Positions 1-8,616 of a stretch of 64,000 nt of DNA are shown here, in pieces (positions within the stretch are counted from its first letter, which is position 1; every line of letters begins with the position of its first letter). The notes beneath the pieces are model-generated. The model had not been told where the DNA came from. It worked only from the letters and a program-made list of their open reading frames with translations, and made no database searches. The translations under genes were made by a program, and so were the position numbers. Source of the DNA: Ruminococcaceae bacterium UBA1734 (GTDB lineage: Bacteria; Bacillota; Clostridia; Oscillospirales; Acutalibacteraceae); assembly GCA_002315765.1 (NCBI GenBank), contig DCIE01000072.1, positions 1-64,000 of the forward strand, written 5' to 3'.

Positions 1-21
1 TATATTTATAAAGGGCGTTTC

Positions 22-264
22 TTATTCAATTATTTTATAAAGAAGTGGTGCGTCATCTTTTTTTACCGTTTCTATTACCTTTAAGACTTGGATTTTTATA
101 GGATGTCCGCCAAACGAAATTTCGATTATATCGCCGGTCTTAACATCATAGGAGGCTCTGGCTGTTTTACCGTTTACTAAAACCCTACCCGCATCACAAG
201 CTTCGTTTGCAATAGTTCGTCTTTTAATAAGTCGTGAAACCTTTAAATATTTATCAAGTCGCAT
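22..264 (-). CDS. rqcP: RqcP/YabO-type S4 RNA-binding protein
   Basis: Small S4-domain protein of the RqcP (YabO, Hsp15-like) family. In Firmicutes, RqcP binds the obstructed 50S subunit and supports RqcH during C-terminal tailing of stalled peptides (family knowledge). The S4 fold is visible from the first residue: MRLDKYLKVSRLIKRRT, then GRVLVNG. At 80 aa it has the normal family size. The start follows an SD-like GGGGAAAGG about 13 nt upstream; a three-codon ATG-GTC-TGA lies between SD and start. HU and a SpoVB/MurJ-like flippase lie upstream on the same strand, as in the yabM-yabO neighbourhood of spore formers. The leader carries the 81-nt element at 296-376. Confidence 0.9.
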   Translation of the reverse strand: MRLDKYLKVSRLIKRRTIANEACDAGRVLVNGKTARASYDVKTGDIIEISFGGHPIKIQVLKVIETVKKDDAPLLYKIIE

Positions 265-295
265 TTTTCAGACCATACCTTTCCCCTACGCTATT

Positions 296-376
296 CGGTT
301 GCCGTAAAAACGGCAAGGAAAACGGTGGGTTAAATTATTAAATTTCGGAAGATTTATCTTTCAAAATTTAACCTCG
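296..376. repeat. 81-nt structured element, copy A (unknown family)
   Basis: First of two copies; the other is at 31772-31852. They align over 81 nt without a gap at about 79% identity. A hairpin at 301-314 has arms GCCGT/ACGGC here and GCCTC/GAGGC in copy B, so two base pairs have changed on both sides. A second long hairpin is built around GGAAGATTTATCTTTC. The element lies between the HU terminator and the rqcP start, so if transcribed from the minus strand it is in the rqcP leader. The coding strand is not settled. Confidence 0.6.
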
Positions 377-388
377 TAAAATCTTTAC

Positions 389-417
389 AAAAACAGCCGC
401 CCGAAAAATCGGACGGC
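389..417 (-). terminator. Intrinsic terminator of the HU gene
   Basis: A 9-bp stem (arms 396-404 and 409-417, 4-nt loop) followed on the minus strand by a run of T. One pair is G-U on the minus strand but a mismatch on the plus strand, which fits termination of the HU transcript. Confidence 0.8.
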
Positions 418-440
418 AAAGTTTTTTAATTAACCTAAAA

Positions 441-713
441 TTACTTAATAGCTTCTTTGAAAGCCTTACCTGCTTTGAATACAGGGTTCTTAGAAGCAGC
501 AATCTTAATCGGAGCCTTTGTAAGCGGATTAATGCCATCTCTTGCAGCGCGTTCACGAACTTCAAATGTACCAAATCCGATAACAGCAACCTTATCACCC
601 TTCTTAAGAGCTTCAACAACTGAATCAAAAACAGCTGCTACTGCCTTATCAGCATCCTTCTTAGAAATTCCTGCTTTCTCAGCAACACTTGCTACTAATT
701 CTGACTTGTTCAT
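441..713 (-). CDS. hup: HU family DNA-binding protein
   Basis: Histone-like nucleoid protein of 90 aa that bends DNA as a dimer. The sequence has the HU pattern: MNKSELVASVAEKAG helical N-terminus, the core GDKVAVIGFGTFEVRERAAR, and the DNA-binding arm containing NPLTK, with the characteristic FKAGKAFKEAI end. The start at 713 is chosen because GGAGG lies 7 nt upstream; the reading frame is open further but without an SD. It has its own leader and terminator, so it is probably expressed as a single abundant transcript. HU and IHF-type paralogues are hard to separate by eye, but the position beside rqcP favours HU. Confidence 0.95.
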   Translation of the reverse strand: MNKSELVASVAEKAGISKKDADKAVAAVFDSVVEALKKGDKVAVIGFGTFEVRERAARDGINPLTKAPIKIAASKNPVFKAGKAFKEAIK

Positions 714-785
714 AATATAAACCTCCATAATTTTTAAACCGCACACGGCAGTTTTTTTAAGATTTCAAGAACTTTTATAAGTCCA

Positions 786-813
786 AGTATATTTTTACCA
801 TATTTCATAACAA
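786..813 (-). promoter_or_regulatory. Candidate sigma-A promoter of the HU gene
   Basis: Minus strand TTGTTA, 16 nt, TATACT. About 70 nt of leader separate it from the HU start, including a small GC-rich hairpin around CCGTGTGCGG. Confidence 0.4.
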
Positions 814-873
814 AAATCAATAGAAATTTTATAAAAAACCATTATTTTTTATAAAATTTTAATAATTTTGGTG

Positions 874-2616
874 TTATTTGCGTATTATTTTGAATTTTTT
901 TGCTATTTTCAATAGTTTTTCACCCATCGGCAATGTCAAAATATCATTAGGTTCAATGATACAAAGAAGTGAAACCATCACTAAATAAATTATTCCCGCA
1001 AACACAATTGATAAAGCGGTAGACAGTGATATTCCCAAGATATGATTTGTTACGGTATAGCATACCCATGCCGACAATCCGCATACCGCCCCGGCCATAA
1101 GCGGTTTTATAATAATAGAGTAAAGGTTTAATTTAACGCCGGAGTATTTTATCAGTGCAATAAAGTTTGAAATACAAATATAAGCATAACAAACCGTGGT
1201 GCCTATGGGGACACCCACAATATTTATTGACGGAACACCAACCAAAATATAATTTACCGCAATTTTCAAAACAGCACCGATTGCTATATTCTTAAGCGGT
1301 ACTCTCTCTTTTCCGATTGCCTGAAGCATATTGATTATCGGTGCATTAATTCCTGCAAATATTGCACATACGCCCAATATTCTTAAATTAGGTGCCGCTA
1401 TTGCAATGGCAGAGGCATTTGTGTAAAGCAAAGACAAGATGCCGAAGGACAAAGCAAAAATTCCCGCACCGCAAGGCATAGCTATTACAGCAACAGTTCT
1501 AATCATAGTTTCAATATTTTGTTTTACTTCAACACCGTCTTTTTTAAACCAAGCCGTCGCCAATACGGGAATGGCGCTGACTCCCAAAGTAGAAGTAAGT
1601 ACAGGAATAAGATTGTATATTGAGAACGCAAATCCTCTATGACATCCGTAAAGCGAATTAGGCAAATCACTTATGGCGTTAAAGGTTGCATCTTCGCTTA
1701 TCTCGTGGGAAATCAAGTCCTTATATGTGTTTAGAAAATACTGCGGAGCCTTAGAAATTGCATTACCGAGTTGTTTTTGAACCATCACAACATCAATAAG
1801 GCTGGTAACATTGTTAACAAGTGAGCCTAATACAATAGGTACAGCAACAATAATTATGCCACTCATTTGTTTTTTTAAGGCTAAAGGCTCCGGCGAAGCA
1901 TCAAGCAAACTGTGAGGAATGTCCTTCCACCGTGTCAGCCTAAAACGCAAAAACAAGTAAAATGTACTCATTGCCTCGCCAATGGAAATGCCCACAAGAG
2001 CACCTGCAGCGGCATAGGAATAATTATTTGTGGAAGCCAGAATAACCGAAGCCAAGGTATAACCGAAAACCAATTTACCGAGAGCCTCTAAAACCTCGCT
2101 TATTCCGGTGGGTTTCATATTGCTGAGCCCTTCAAAATATCCCCTATATGCCGACATAATACAGCAAAACAATAACGAAGGCGCAATAGCCAAAATTCCC
2201 GGCAAAGCACCCTTATTAAAAACATGCAGGGCAAAACTATGTCCGAAAAGGGTGATAGTTGTATTACCGGTCAAAAGAAAAGCCAACAATATCATCAAAG
2301 CAAAACCGGTACCGCCGGTTATTAAGAATATTGTTTGAGCTGCTTTTAAAGTCTTATAAACATCCTTATACCGTTCCTTCGCACTTTGTTCGGCAACTAT
2401 TCTTGAAATTGCAATAGGCAAACCTGCCATAGCGATAGAATACATAGGAACATAAAGGTCATAAGCCGTGGAATAAAATCCCATACCTCTTGAACCCAAG
2501 AGATTTGTAAGAGGGATTCTATATACGGCACCGATTATTTTTGCCAAAAATGTGGCAATAAGCAGTATAAGTGAGCCATGCAAAAAGCTTTGCTTGTTTT
2601 TTGAATTATCAGGCAT
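874..2616 (-). CDS. SpoVB/MurJ-like polysaccharide flippase
   Basis: Integral membrane protein of 580 aa from the MOP exporter superfamily (MurJ/SpoVB/YabM group), which flips lipid-linked cell-wall or polysaccharide precursors. The N-terminus FLHGSLILLIATFLAKIIG followed by YRIPLTNLLG is the signature of the SpoVB-type branch. Twelve to fourteen hydrophobic helices can be traced to the end. The start at 2616 (MPDNSKNKQSF) aligns with the family; the frame extends 27 codons further, but those residues look unlike a flippase N-terminus. The SD is weak either way. Its position next to HU and rqcP matches yabM of Bacillus. Whether it serves peptidoglycan, spore cortex or a polysaccharide cannot be decided here. 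Confidence 0.85.
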   Translation of the reverse strand: MPDNSKNKQSFLHGSLILLIATFLAKIIGAVYRIPLTNLLGSRGMGFYSTAYDLYVPMYSIAMAGLPIAISRIVAEQSAKERYKDVYKTLKAAQTIFLITGGTGFALMILLAFLLTGNTTITLFGHSFALHVFNKGALPGILAIAPSLLFCCIMSAYRGYFEGLSNMKPTGISEVLEALGKLVFGYTLASVILASTNNYSYAAAGALVGISIGEAMSTFYLFLRFRLTRWKDIPHSLLDASPEPLALKKQMSGIIIVAVPIVLGSLVNNVTSLIDVVMVQKQLGNAISKAPQYFLNTYKDLISHEISEDATFNAISDLPNSLYGCHRGFAFSIYNLIPVLTSTLGVSAIPVLATAWFKKDGVEVKQNIETMIRTVAVIAMPCGAGIFALSFGILSLLYTNASAIAIAAPNLRILGVCAIFAGINAPIINMLQAIGKERVPLKNIAIGAVLKIAVNYILVGVPSINIVGVPIGTTVCYAYICISNFIALIKYSGVKLNLYSIIIKPLMAGAVCGLSAWVCYTVTNHILGISLSTALSIVFAGIIYLVMVSLLCIIEPNDILTLPMGEKLLKIAKKFKIIRK

Positions 2617-2727
2617 AAAAATCACAATATCTTTCCAAGACGAATCGCAATACAATAACGAAGCAATTAAAATATTGCGACTGTTACATTTTTGCAACAG
2701 CCGTCTTTAAATTTGTATTTAATACTG

Positions 2728-3420
2728 TTAACAAAAGGCATTTAATAATTTCATAAAGCCGTCAAGCAATATGTTGCCTTTATTTTCGTTCATATCTCTA
2801 TAATCGTCAACGGTTTCCTCACTTGCACCATCGGAAATACGGCGCAACATACAAAACGGTATATCTCCGAAATGACATACCGAGGCAATAGCAGCGGTTT
2901 CCATATCGCAGGTAGTTGCATTAAACTCATTTTGAAAGAAATCGGCATCTTTTTTACTCGTTATGAATTTGTCTCCGCAAACTGCAGTTCCGCTAACCGC
3001 ATCGGGGAATACCGATTTTGCAACACTGAATATTTCCTCGTCAATATAATAAACATAGTCAGGTTGGTCGGGCTTTTCACAAGTTTTATAACCTAAAACC
3101 GTCATATCGAAATCATGCTCTAAAAATTCATTCGGTATAACAAATTTGCCCATTGATGCTTCTCCGATACCTCCGGAAAGACCGAAATTCAGTATTAAAT
3201 CACATCCTAAGTCAATTAGTGCCGCAGTAATAAATGCAGCATTAACCTTTCCGATAAGGCAGTTTACCGCAATAACACTCACGCCGTTGTTTTTAAATGC
3301 AACGGCTTTTTTTGAAAAAACAGTTGTTTTTTCTCCTCCGTTTTTTACAGCATATTCCTCAAGAGGAAGATACTCCATTACATCCGCAACAACTATGCCA
3401 ATTTTATTATACTTCTTCAT
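2728..3420 (-). CDS. 5'-methylthioadenosine/SAH nucleosidase family
   Basis: Nucleoside phosphorylase superfamily member (230 aa) of the MtnN type, which hydrolyses methylthioadenosine and S-adenosylhomocysteine to adenine and the thioribose/ribose product. Visible family blocks: IGKVNAA near residue 60, GLSGGIG, HDFDMT, SGTAVCGDKF, the nucleoside-binding CDMETAAIASVC and the catalytic-Asp block RRISDGA near residue 195. The start at 3420 (MKKYNKIGIV) is preferred over an upstream in-frame Met. It overlaps the end of the zinc-ribbon gene by 14 nt, suggesting co-transcription. The N-terminal acidic block is less conserved than in E. coli MtnN, so exact substrate preference is open. Confidence 0.8.
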   Translation of the reverse strand: MKKYNKIGIVVADVMEYLPLEEYAVKNGGEKTTVFSKKAVAFKNNGVSVIAVNCLIGKVNAAFITAALIDLGCDLILNFGLSGGIGEASMGKFVIPNEFLEHDFDMTVLGYKTCEKPDQPDYVYYIDEEIFSVAKSVFPDAVSGTAVCGDKFITSKKDADFFQNEFNATTCDMETAAIASVCHFGDIPFCMLRRISDGASEETVDDYRDMNENKGNILLDGFMKLLNAFC

Positions 3421-3802
3421 TGTTTTCACTCTTTGAAGAATCAAAAATCACCTTTGCTCCGCAAAAACTGCAAAATACAGCCGATTCATCAATAGCCTTT
3501 CCGCAAGACGGACAGAATTTCTTATTCTTTGCGTAGTCAATTTCATTAGAGAGTTCTTCGATTTTCTCATTTATTTCTTCAATTTCATCGAAAATTTCAA
3601 CATAATTACCGGTATTTCCGTTTTTAATGTCATTATAGTATTCTTTTCCGAGCTTGGCAAAAAGTTTATCCTTTTTGCTCTTTAGTGAAGTAATATTAAA
3701 CTTGATTTTCTCGGTATTTACAACCTCACCTGTCTTTTTGTAAGCAACCTCGAAAGCATTTTTTGCCTTATCAAAAGCATTGTCAAAAAATTCTCTATCC
3801 AT
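3407..3802 (-). CDS. Zinc-ribbon protein with coiled-coil N-terminus
   Basis: Protein of 131 aa. The first ~95 residues are charged and predicted helical (repeats of EEINEKIEELSNEID), the end is a double-CxxC zinc ribbon (FCPSCGK then FCSFCGAKV). No signal peptide or membrane segment. Such proteins are common in Clostridia, but the function is not known. SD AAAGGAGG lies 9 nt upstream of the start, and a good promoter lies just before it. The MTA/SAH nucleosidase follows with an overlap, so both probably share a transcript. Confidence 0.75.
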   Translation of the reverse strand: MDREFFDNAFDKAKNAFEVAYKKTGEVVNTEKIKFNITSLKSKKDKLFAKLGKEYYNDIKNGNTGNYVEIFDEIEEINEKIEELSNEIDYAKNKKFCPSCGKAIDESAVFCSFCGAKVIFDSSKSENNEEV

Positions 3803-3829
3803 AATTGTTTCCTCCTTTGGATTATTAAT

Positions 3830-3857
3830 ATTATAACATAATTATTAAAAATTACAA
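3830..3857 (-). promoter_or_regulatory. Promoter of the zinc-ribbon/nucleosidase pair
   Basis: Minus strand TTGTAA, 16 nt, TATAAT, starting inside the last codons of hemZ and ending 27 nt before the zinc-ribbon start codon. Confidence 0.6.
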
Positions 3858-5318
3858 GTTTTTGTAAAACTCGTAAATTTTTTCCTTTCGTTCCATCAAT
3901 TCGTCATAACGGCTGATGTATTCATAAGGATATTTGAAATTGAAAATTCTCGAAATATTACCTGTCTTATAGGATTTCAGTTTAGTGGCAGCCGAGGCTC
4001 CACAAGCTAAAACTGTGTGGGTTTCGTCCATAATGAAAACATTATAAAGCCCCTCAAAGCCTTGTTTTGAATATCCAACATTTTCAAGGTTTCCGACGGT
4101 TTTACTTTGTCTATACATATAATACGGTAAAATATCTGCATCTATTAATCTTTCTCTTGCATAATCCACCATTTTTGATGCTTCAATTCCTGCATCTATT
4201 TCGGGAGAAAATCCAACCGCCGTTAATGTGGATGCCCTTTTCATCGAAAGACTATGTACCGTTACATTTTCCGGAGAAAGCTTTATTATTTCGGATATTG
4301 TATTTTTAAAGCTTTCAAAATTATCGCCCGGCAAACCGGCTATCAAATCGGTATTTATGCAGCCAAATCCCATTTCCCTTGCAAGATAAAAACTGTCATA
4401 AAACATTTGAGCAGTATGTCCTCTGCCGATTTCTTTTAAAACATTATCATTTAAAGTCTGCGGATTTATGCTTATCCTCGAAATACCGAAATCTTTTATT
4501 ACAGAAAACTTTTCCTTGGTAATTGTATCAGGTCTTCCTGCCTCAACCGTAAACTCTCTGCAATCTTTAAAGTCAAAATTAGAAAAAACCGATGATAAAA
4601 CCTTTTCCATTTGGTTTGCCGAAAGGGTTGTCGGTGTTCCGCCGCCCATATAAACCGTTTCAAGTTTAAGTCCCAAATCTCTTGCTATTTGTCCCGTAAG
4701 TTTAAGCTCACTACAAAGCAACTCAATGTATTTGGGTATTATATCCGCCGAACGGTCGATTGAGTGAGAAACAAAGGAACAATAAGAACATCTCCCCGGA
4801 CAAAAAGGAATGGATAAATAAAGACTGAAGGAATTATCCCCTGAAAGAGAAATTATTTCATCTTCACTTTTTGCCGTTTCGGTTAAGAGCTTGATTTTTT
4901 TATCGGAAACCTTTAGGGTGTTTTCAAAAAATTCAACCGCATTTTCATATCCCAGCTCTTGGGCTTTTGAGATAAAAAGTCTTGCCGGTCTAACTCCCGT
5001 AAGTATTCCCCAGCTTGGTTTATATCCTGTTATCCTTACAAAGCACTCAAACAAACAGGATGCCAAAGAAAGTTGACATATCTTTTGAAAATCTCCCCGC
5101 TTTTCCTCGTACAAATCACATTTTTCAACCTTTCCCGAAAGACAAAGACTTGCTGAAATATTACAGCCTTTTGCATCAAAATCGGTTTTTGTTATGGCAA
5201 ATCTATCATTCTCCGCAACCTCACCGTTTACCACATCAATTCTCTCGAAAGGCAAGAAAAGCCGTGAAAGTTTTTCCAACTCATAATCAAAGGTGTTGCC
5301 GTAATTGTAAATTATCAT
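3852..5318 (-). CDS. hemZ: HemZ-type radical SAM coproporphyrinogen dehydrogenase family
   Basis: Radical SAM protein of 488 aa related to oxygen-independent coproporphyrinogen III oxidases. The family has an N-terminal extension of about 150 residues, here ending near GVRPARLF, then the [4Fe-4S] motif CPGRCSYCSF (CxxxCxxC) near residue 173, the GGGTPTT block, and EAGRPDTI and GLPGD segments. This architecture is HemZ rather than HemN/HemW. No other haem gene is in the window, so the true substrate is uncertain; many HemZ-like proteins occur in bacteria without a haem pathway. Its start codon overlaps the stop of the preceding MBL gene (ATGA), so it is translationally coupled. Confidence 0.8.
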   Translation of the reverse strand: MIIYNYGNTFDYELEKLSRLFLPFERIDVVNGEVAENDRFAITKTDFDAKGCNISASLCLSGKVEKCDLYEEKRGDFQKICQLSLASCLFECFVRITGYKPSWGILTGVRPARLFISKAQELGYENAVEFFENTLKVSDKKIKLLTETAKSEDEIISLSGDNSFSLYLSIPFCPGRCSYCSFVSHSIDRSADIIPKYIELLCSELKLTGQIARDLGLKLETVYMGGGTPTTLSANQMEKVLSSVFSNFDFKDCREFTVEAGRPDTITKEKFSVIKDFGISRISINPQTLNDNVLKEIGRGHTAQMFYDSFYLAREMGFGCINTDLIAGLPGDNFESFKNTISEIIKLSPENVTVHSLSMKRASTLTAVGFSPEIDAGIEASKMVDYARERLIDADILPYYMYRQSKTVGNLENVGYSKQGFEGLYNVFIMDETHTVLACGASAATKLKSYKTGNISRIFNFKYPYEYISRYDELMERKEKIYEFYKNL

Positions 5319-5941
5319 AATGCGCTTCCGAAATTCATTGGGTTATATTTTTTCTCGTGCTCTACGGTGGTTTTCTCGCCGTGTCCCGGGTAAACCTCAA
5401 TCTTCTCGTCAAGGGTGGTCATAAGTCGGTAAAAGGAGCCCACCATTTCACTCATATCGCCACCGGGAAAGTCGGTTCTTCCGTAACTTTCAAAGAAAAG
5501 TGTATCGCCGCTGAAAAGCTTATCTTCAATCAAGTAACAAACCGAGCCTTTGGTATGACCGGGAGTTTGCAAAACCTTGATATTAAGGTCTCCCACATAA
5601 AACTCATCTTGGTCATTAAAAAGTCTATCGGCGGAAAATCCTTCTAAATTATTATGGAATTTATAAGACAAATTTTCTTTGTTATCCATAAGCATGGAAT
5701 TATCATCTTTGCCTATTGCTATTTCAGTACCTGTTTCATTTTTCAGTCTTAAAGCCGCACCGATATGGTCAAAATGTCCGTGAGTAATTAAAATCAATCT
5801 GTCTTTATCTTTATTTTCCTTTAAAAAATCCGAAATATCCGAAGAGTAAAATCCCGGGTCGATAACTATTGCAGATTTATCGGTAGAAACAAGATAACAA
5901 TTTTCTTTTATCAGCCCGATAACTATCTTTTCAATCTTCAT
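5315..5941 (-). CDS. MBL-fold hydrolase (glyoxalase II-like)
   Basis: Metallo-beta-lactamase fold hydrolase of 208 aa. The zinc-binding motif THGHFDHIGA (HxHxDH) lies near residue 58, a further ligand in TPGHTKGSVCY, the bridging Asp in LFSGDTLFF, and the last His in YPGHGEKTT. The start at 5941 (MKIEKIV) is set by AAGGAAA about 10 nt upstream; an earlier in-frame ATG lacks an SD. It lies between dtd and hemZ, a linkage seen in many Clostridia. The substrate is unknown; hydroxyacylglutathione-type thioester hydrolysis is typical for relatives. Confidence 0.85.
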   Translation of the reverse strand: MKIEKIVIGLIKENCYLVSTDKSAIVIDPGFYSSDISDFLKENKDKDRLILITHGHFDHIGAALRLKNETGTEIAIGKDDNSMLMDNKENLSYKFHNNLEGFSADRLFNDQDEFYVGDLNIKVLQTPGHTKGSVCYLIEDKLFSGDTLFFESYGRTDFPGGDMSEMVGSFYRLMTTLDEKIEVYPGHGEKTTVEHEKKYNPMNFGSAL

Positions 5942-5968
5942 AAAAAAGAATTTTCCTTCTTTCAAAAA

Positions 5969-6430
5969 CTATTGTTTTTTAGCCCAAATATCGGTATCAA
6001 GAATAATGGTAACCGGTCCGTCATTTATAAGGCTAACCTTCATATCGGCACCGAAAACACCCTTTTCTACACTCTTAACACCGTTATTTATAAGTTCATC
6101 GCAAAATTTATCATAATATTTTGAAGCAGTGTCGGGCGACATAGCATTAATAAAAGACGGTCTGTTGCCCTTCTTTGTATCGGCGGCTAAGGTAAACTGC
6201 GAAATACAAAGAATTTCGCCCTCAACATCAAGTATGGATTTATTCATTTTTTCGTTTTCGTCTTCAAAAATTCTGAGATTTGCCACCTTTTTTGCAAGTA
6301 AATCAATATCCTCGGGTTTATCTCCTTCCATTGCACAAAAAAGAATCATATAACCCTTTTGGCATATACCTACAACTTTTCCGTCTATTTCAACATTTGA
6401 TTCTAAGACTCTTTGAACAACTGCCCTCAT
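5969..6430 (-). CDS. dtd: D-aminoacyl-tRNA deacylase
   Basis: Dtd (153 aa) removes D-amino acids and misattached glycine from tRNAs. It starts with MRAVVQRVLESNVEI and carries the two active-site signatures SQFTLAAD and NDGPVTIILDTD (the cross-subunit Gly-Pro motif). Length is normal. The ATG overlaps the relA stop (ATGA), and the SD lies inside relA. Next to relA/spoT it forms the relA-dtd pair found across Firmicutes. Confidence 0.95.
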   Translation of the reverse strand: MRAVVQRVLESNVEIDGKVVGICQKGYMILFCAMEGDKPEDIDLLAKKVANLRIFEDENEKMNKSILDVEGEILCISQFTLAADTKKGNRPSFINAMSPDTASKYYDKFCDELINNGVKSVEKGVFGADMKVSLINDGPVTIILDTDIWAKKQ

Positions 6431-8616
6431 TTTCCTATCCTTTCCACGCTAAACACTCCCGAAACCTTTTGGAGTCTTAAAACAATGCTTTTTAAATGTT
6501 CTACACTTTCGCAATTAATGGAACAAATTATACCGCAATTACCACCGCTTTGTTGTTTTGCCGAAATTGACGAAATGGGGACATGCATATTGTTAATAAC
6601 ACTGATAACATCTCCCAAAAGTCCGTCTCGGTCAATAGAAACAATTTGCAAAGTTGTGGCAAAATTATCGGATTTTTTAACACTCCAATGTGCCGGAATC
6701 CATCGCTGAGGCTGCTCACACTGTGAAATATCCTTCGGAACATTGTTGCAATCTCTTTTATGCACCGAAACACCGTGTCCCCTTGTAATAAATCCGATGA
6801 TTTCATCGCCGGGAAGAGGTGCGCAACATCTTGAAAGCTTAATAAGACAATTATCAATTCCCTCAACCACAACACCTTCGGAGGAGGTTTCTTTTGGTTT
6901 TGATGTTGTTGGTATTTCTGTGGACTTTGAAGCCTGAAGTTTTTTGTTATAATCGTCCCTGATTTTAGGCATAATCTTTGAAAGAAGAATACCGCCGTAG
7001 CCTATGGCAGCAAAGAAATCATCGCAATTTAAGAAATGGTTTTTCTTTGCAAGTTCTTCGATAAATGTTTCGTATTCTTCATCGGCAACAGATATGCCCA
7101 ATCTACGAAGTTCTCGTTCAAAGTTTTCTTTACCCTCGGCAATATTTTCAGCGCGTTTTTCTTTCTTGAACCAAGAACGGATTTTTGATTTTGCCTGATT
7201 TGTAACGGCAATATTCATCCAATCTCGGCTTGGTCCTCTACCTGCCTGATTAGATGTCAGTATTTCTATTACTTCACCTGTTTTTACCTCATAGGTAAGT
7301 TGAACTATTTTACCGTCAACCTTTGCACCTACCATTTTTACACCTACCTGTGAATGTATGGCAAAAGCAAAGTCTATTATTGTAGAACCCACCGGCAAAC
7401 TGATTACATCGCCCTTTGGAGTAACGGCGAAAACATCTTCCTGGGATAAGTCAACCTTAATGGACCTGATAAGCTCAGAAGCATCTCCCGATTCCTCTTG
7501 ATTATCAAGTATTTGTCTAATCCAAGCGAGTCTTTTTTCAAGCCTTTCGTTATTCCCTTTAATTCCCTCTTTATACTTCCAATGGGCAGCAATTCCCATT
7601 TCGGCAGTATGATGCATTTCGAATGTTCTTATTTGAATTTCAAATGTCAATCCGTCTCTGCTTATTACGGTTGTGTGCAAAGACTGATACATATTAGGCT
7701 TAGGAGTTGCTATATAGTCCTTAAACCTTTTAGGAATAGGTTGAAAAATATCATGCATTAAGCCTAAAATGTTATAGCAATCGGCAACTGTATCGGTTAT
7801 AACTCTTATTGCATAAACATCATATATTTCGTCAAAATCTTTTCCGCCCAAATACATTTTTCTGTAAATGCCGTGAATGGATTTTACCCTGCCCTGAAAC
7901 GCCAAATTAACACCCGGCATTTCGGTTCGCAGGTGCTTTTCAATTCTTGATTTTATATCTTCTAAAATTTGCTCTCTTTGTTGCTTTCTTTTATCCAAAA
8001 ATGTTTCTATTTCGTTATATGCAATAGGGTCAAGATGCTTGATTGATAAGTCCTCAAGTTCTTCTTTTACCGGTCTGATACCGAGTCTGTGAGCTATAGG
8101 TGCATAAATCTCAAGTGTTTCCACTGATTTTTCCCTTTGCTTATAGTCGGGCATTGCATCAATAGTTCTCATATTATGGAGTCTATCGGCAAGTTTGATT
8201 ATTATAACCCTGATATCCTTACCCATAGCAATAAGCATTTTTCTTAGATTTTCTGCCTGTTGCTGTTCTTTTGTGGTAAAGTTGAGTCTGCCGATTTTTG
8301 TAACACCGTCAACAAGCAGTGCTACCTCCTCACCGAACATTGAGGTAATATCTTCAACCGTAGTATCGGTATCTTCCACAACATCGTGCAAAAGTGATGC
8401 AATTATGGAACTGGAATCCATGCCCATATTAATAATGATTTTTGCTACATTTAAGGGGTGAATATAATAGTCCTCATTCGTACATCTTTTTTGTCCTTCG
8501 TGTTTGAGAACGCAAAAATCAAAAGCCTTTTCAATTGCAGAAATATCGTATTTTCCGTTTTGTAATTCAATTAATTGAATAAGTTCTTCCTTATCTCTTA
8601 ATTGATATTCATTCAT
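6427..8616 (-). CDS. relA: Bifunctional (p)ppGpp synthetase/hydrolase Rel
   Basis: RelA/SpoT homologue of 729 aa that makes and degrades (p)ppGpp on the ribosome during amino-acid starvation. Domains in order: HD hydrolase (HPLNVAKI, HDVVEDT) near residues 45-145, synthetase (YQSLHTTVI) near 225-330, TGS (VTPKGDVISLPVGS) near 385-445, helical/zinc-finger region with CCAPLPGD, and a C-terminal ACT domain. Both catalytic halves look intact. The start at 8616 is chosen because GGAGGT lies 7 nt upstream; a GTG three codons earlier would overlap the SD. It overlaps recJ by 8 nt. A second alarmone enzyme (RelQ type) is at 33866-34456. Confidence 0.95.
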   Translation of the reverse strand: MNEYQLRDKEELIQLIELQNGKYDISAIEKAFDFCVLKHEGQKRCTNEDYYIHPLNVAKIIINMGMDSSSIIASLLHDVVEDTDTTVEDITSMFGEEVALLVDGVTKIGRLNFTTKEQQQAENLRKMLIAMGKDIRVIIIKLADRLHNMRTIDAMPDYKQREKSVETLEIYAPIAHRLGIRPVKEELEDLSIKHLDPIAYNEIETFLDKRKQQREQILEDIKSRIEKHLRTEMPGVNLAFQGRVKSIHGIYRKMYLGGKDFDEIYDVYAIRVITDTVADCYNILGLMHDIFQPIPKRFKDYIATPKPNMYQSLHTTVISRDGLTFEIQIRTFEMHHTAEMGIAAHWKYKEGIKGNNERLEKRLAWIRQILDNQEESGDASELIRSIKVDLSQEDVFAVTPKGDVISLPVGSTIIDFAFAIHSQVGVKMVGAKVDGKIVQLTYEVKTGEVIEILTSNQAGRGPSRDWMNIAVTNQAKSKIRSWFKKEKRAENIAEGKENFERELRRLGISVADEEYETFIEELAKKNHFLNCDDFFAAIGYGGILLSKIMPKIRDDYNKKLQASKSTEIPTTSKPKETSSEGVVVEGIDNCLIKLSRCCAPLPGDEIIGFITRGHGVSVHKRDCNNVPKDISQCEQPQRWIPAHWSVKKSDNFATTLQIVSIDRDGLLGDVISVINNMHVPISSISAKQQSGGNCGIICSINCESVEHLKSIVLRLQKVSGVFSVERIGK

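Noticed and set aside
276..296. TPP riboswitch 3' block (AGCGTAGGG) before rqcP
   Set aside because: Only the short end block is similar; the CTGAGA and ACCTGAT elements of a TPP aptamer are missing.
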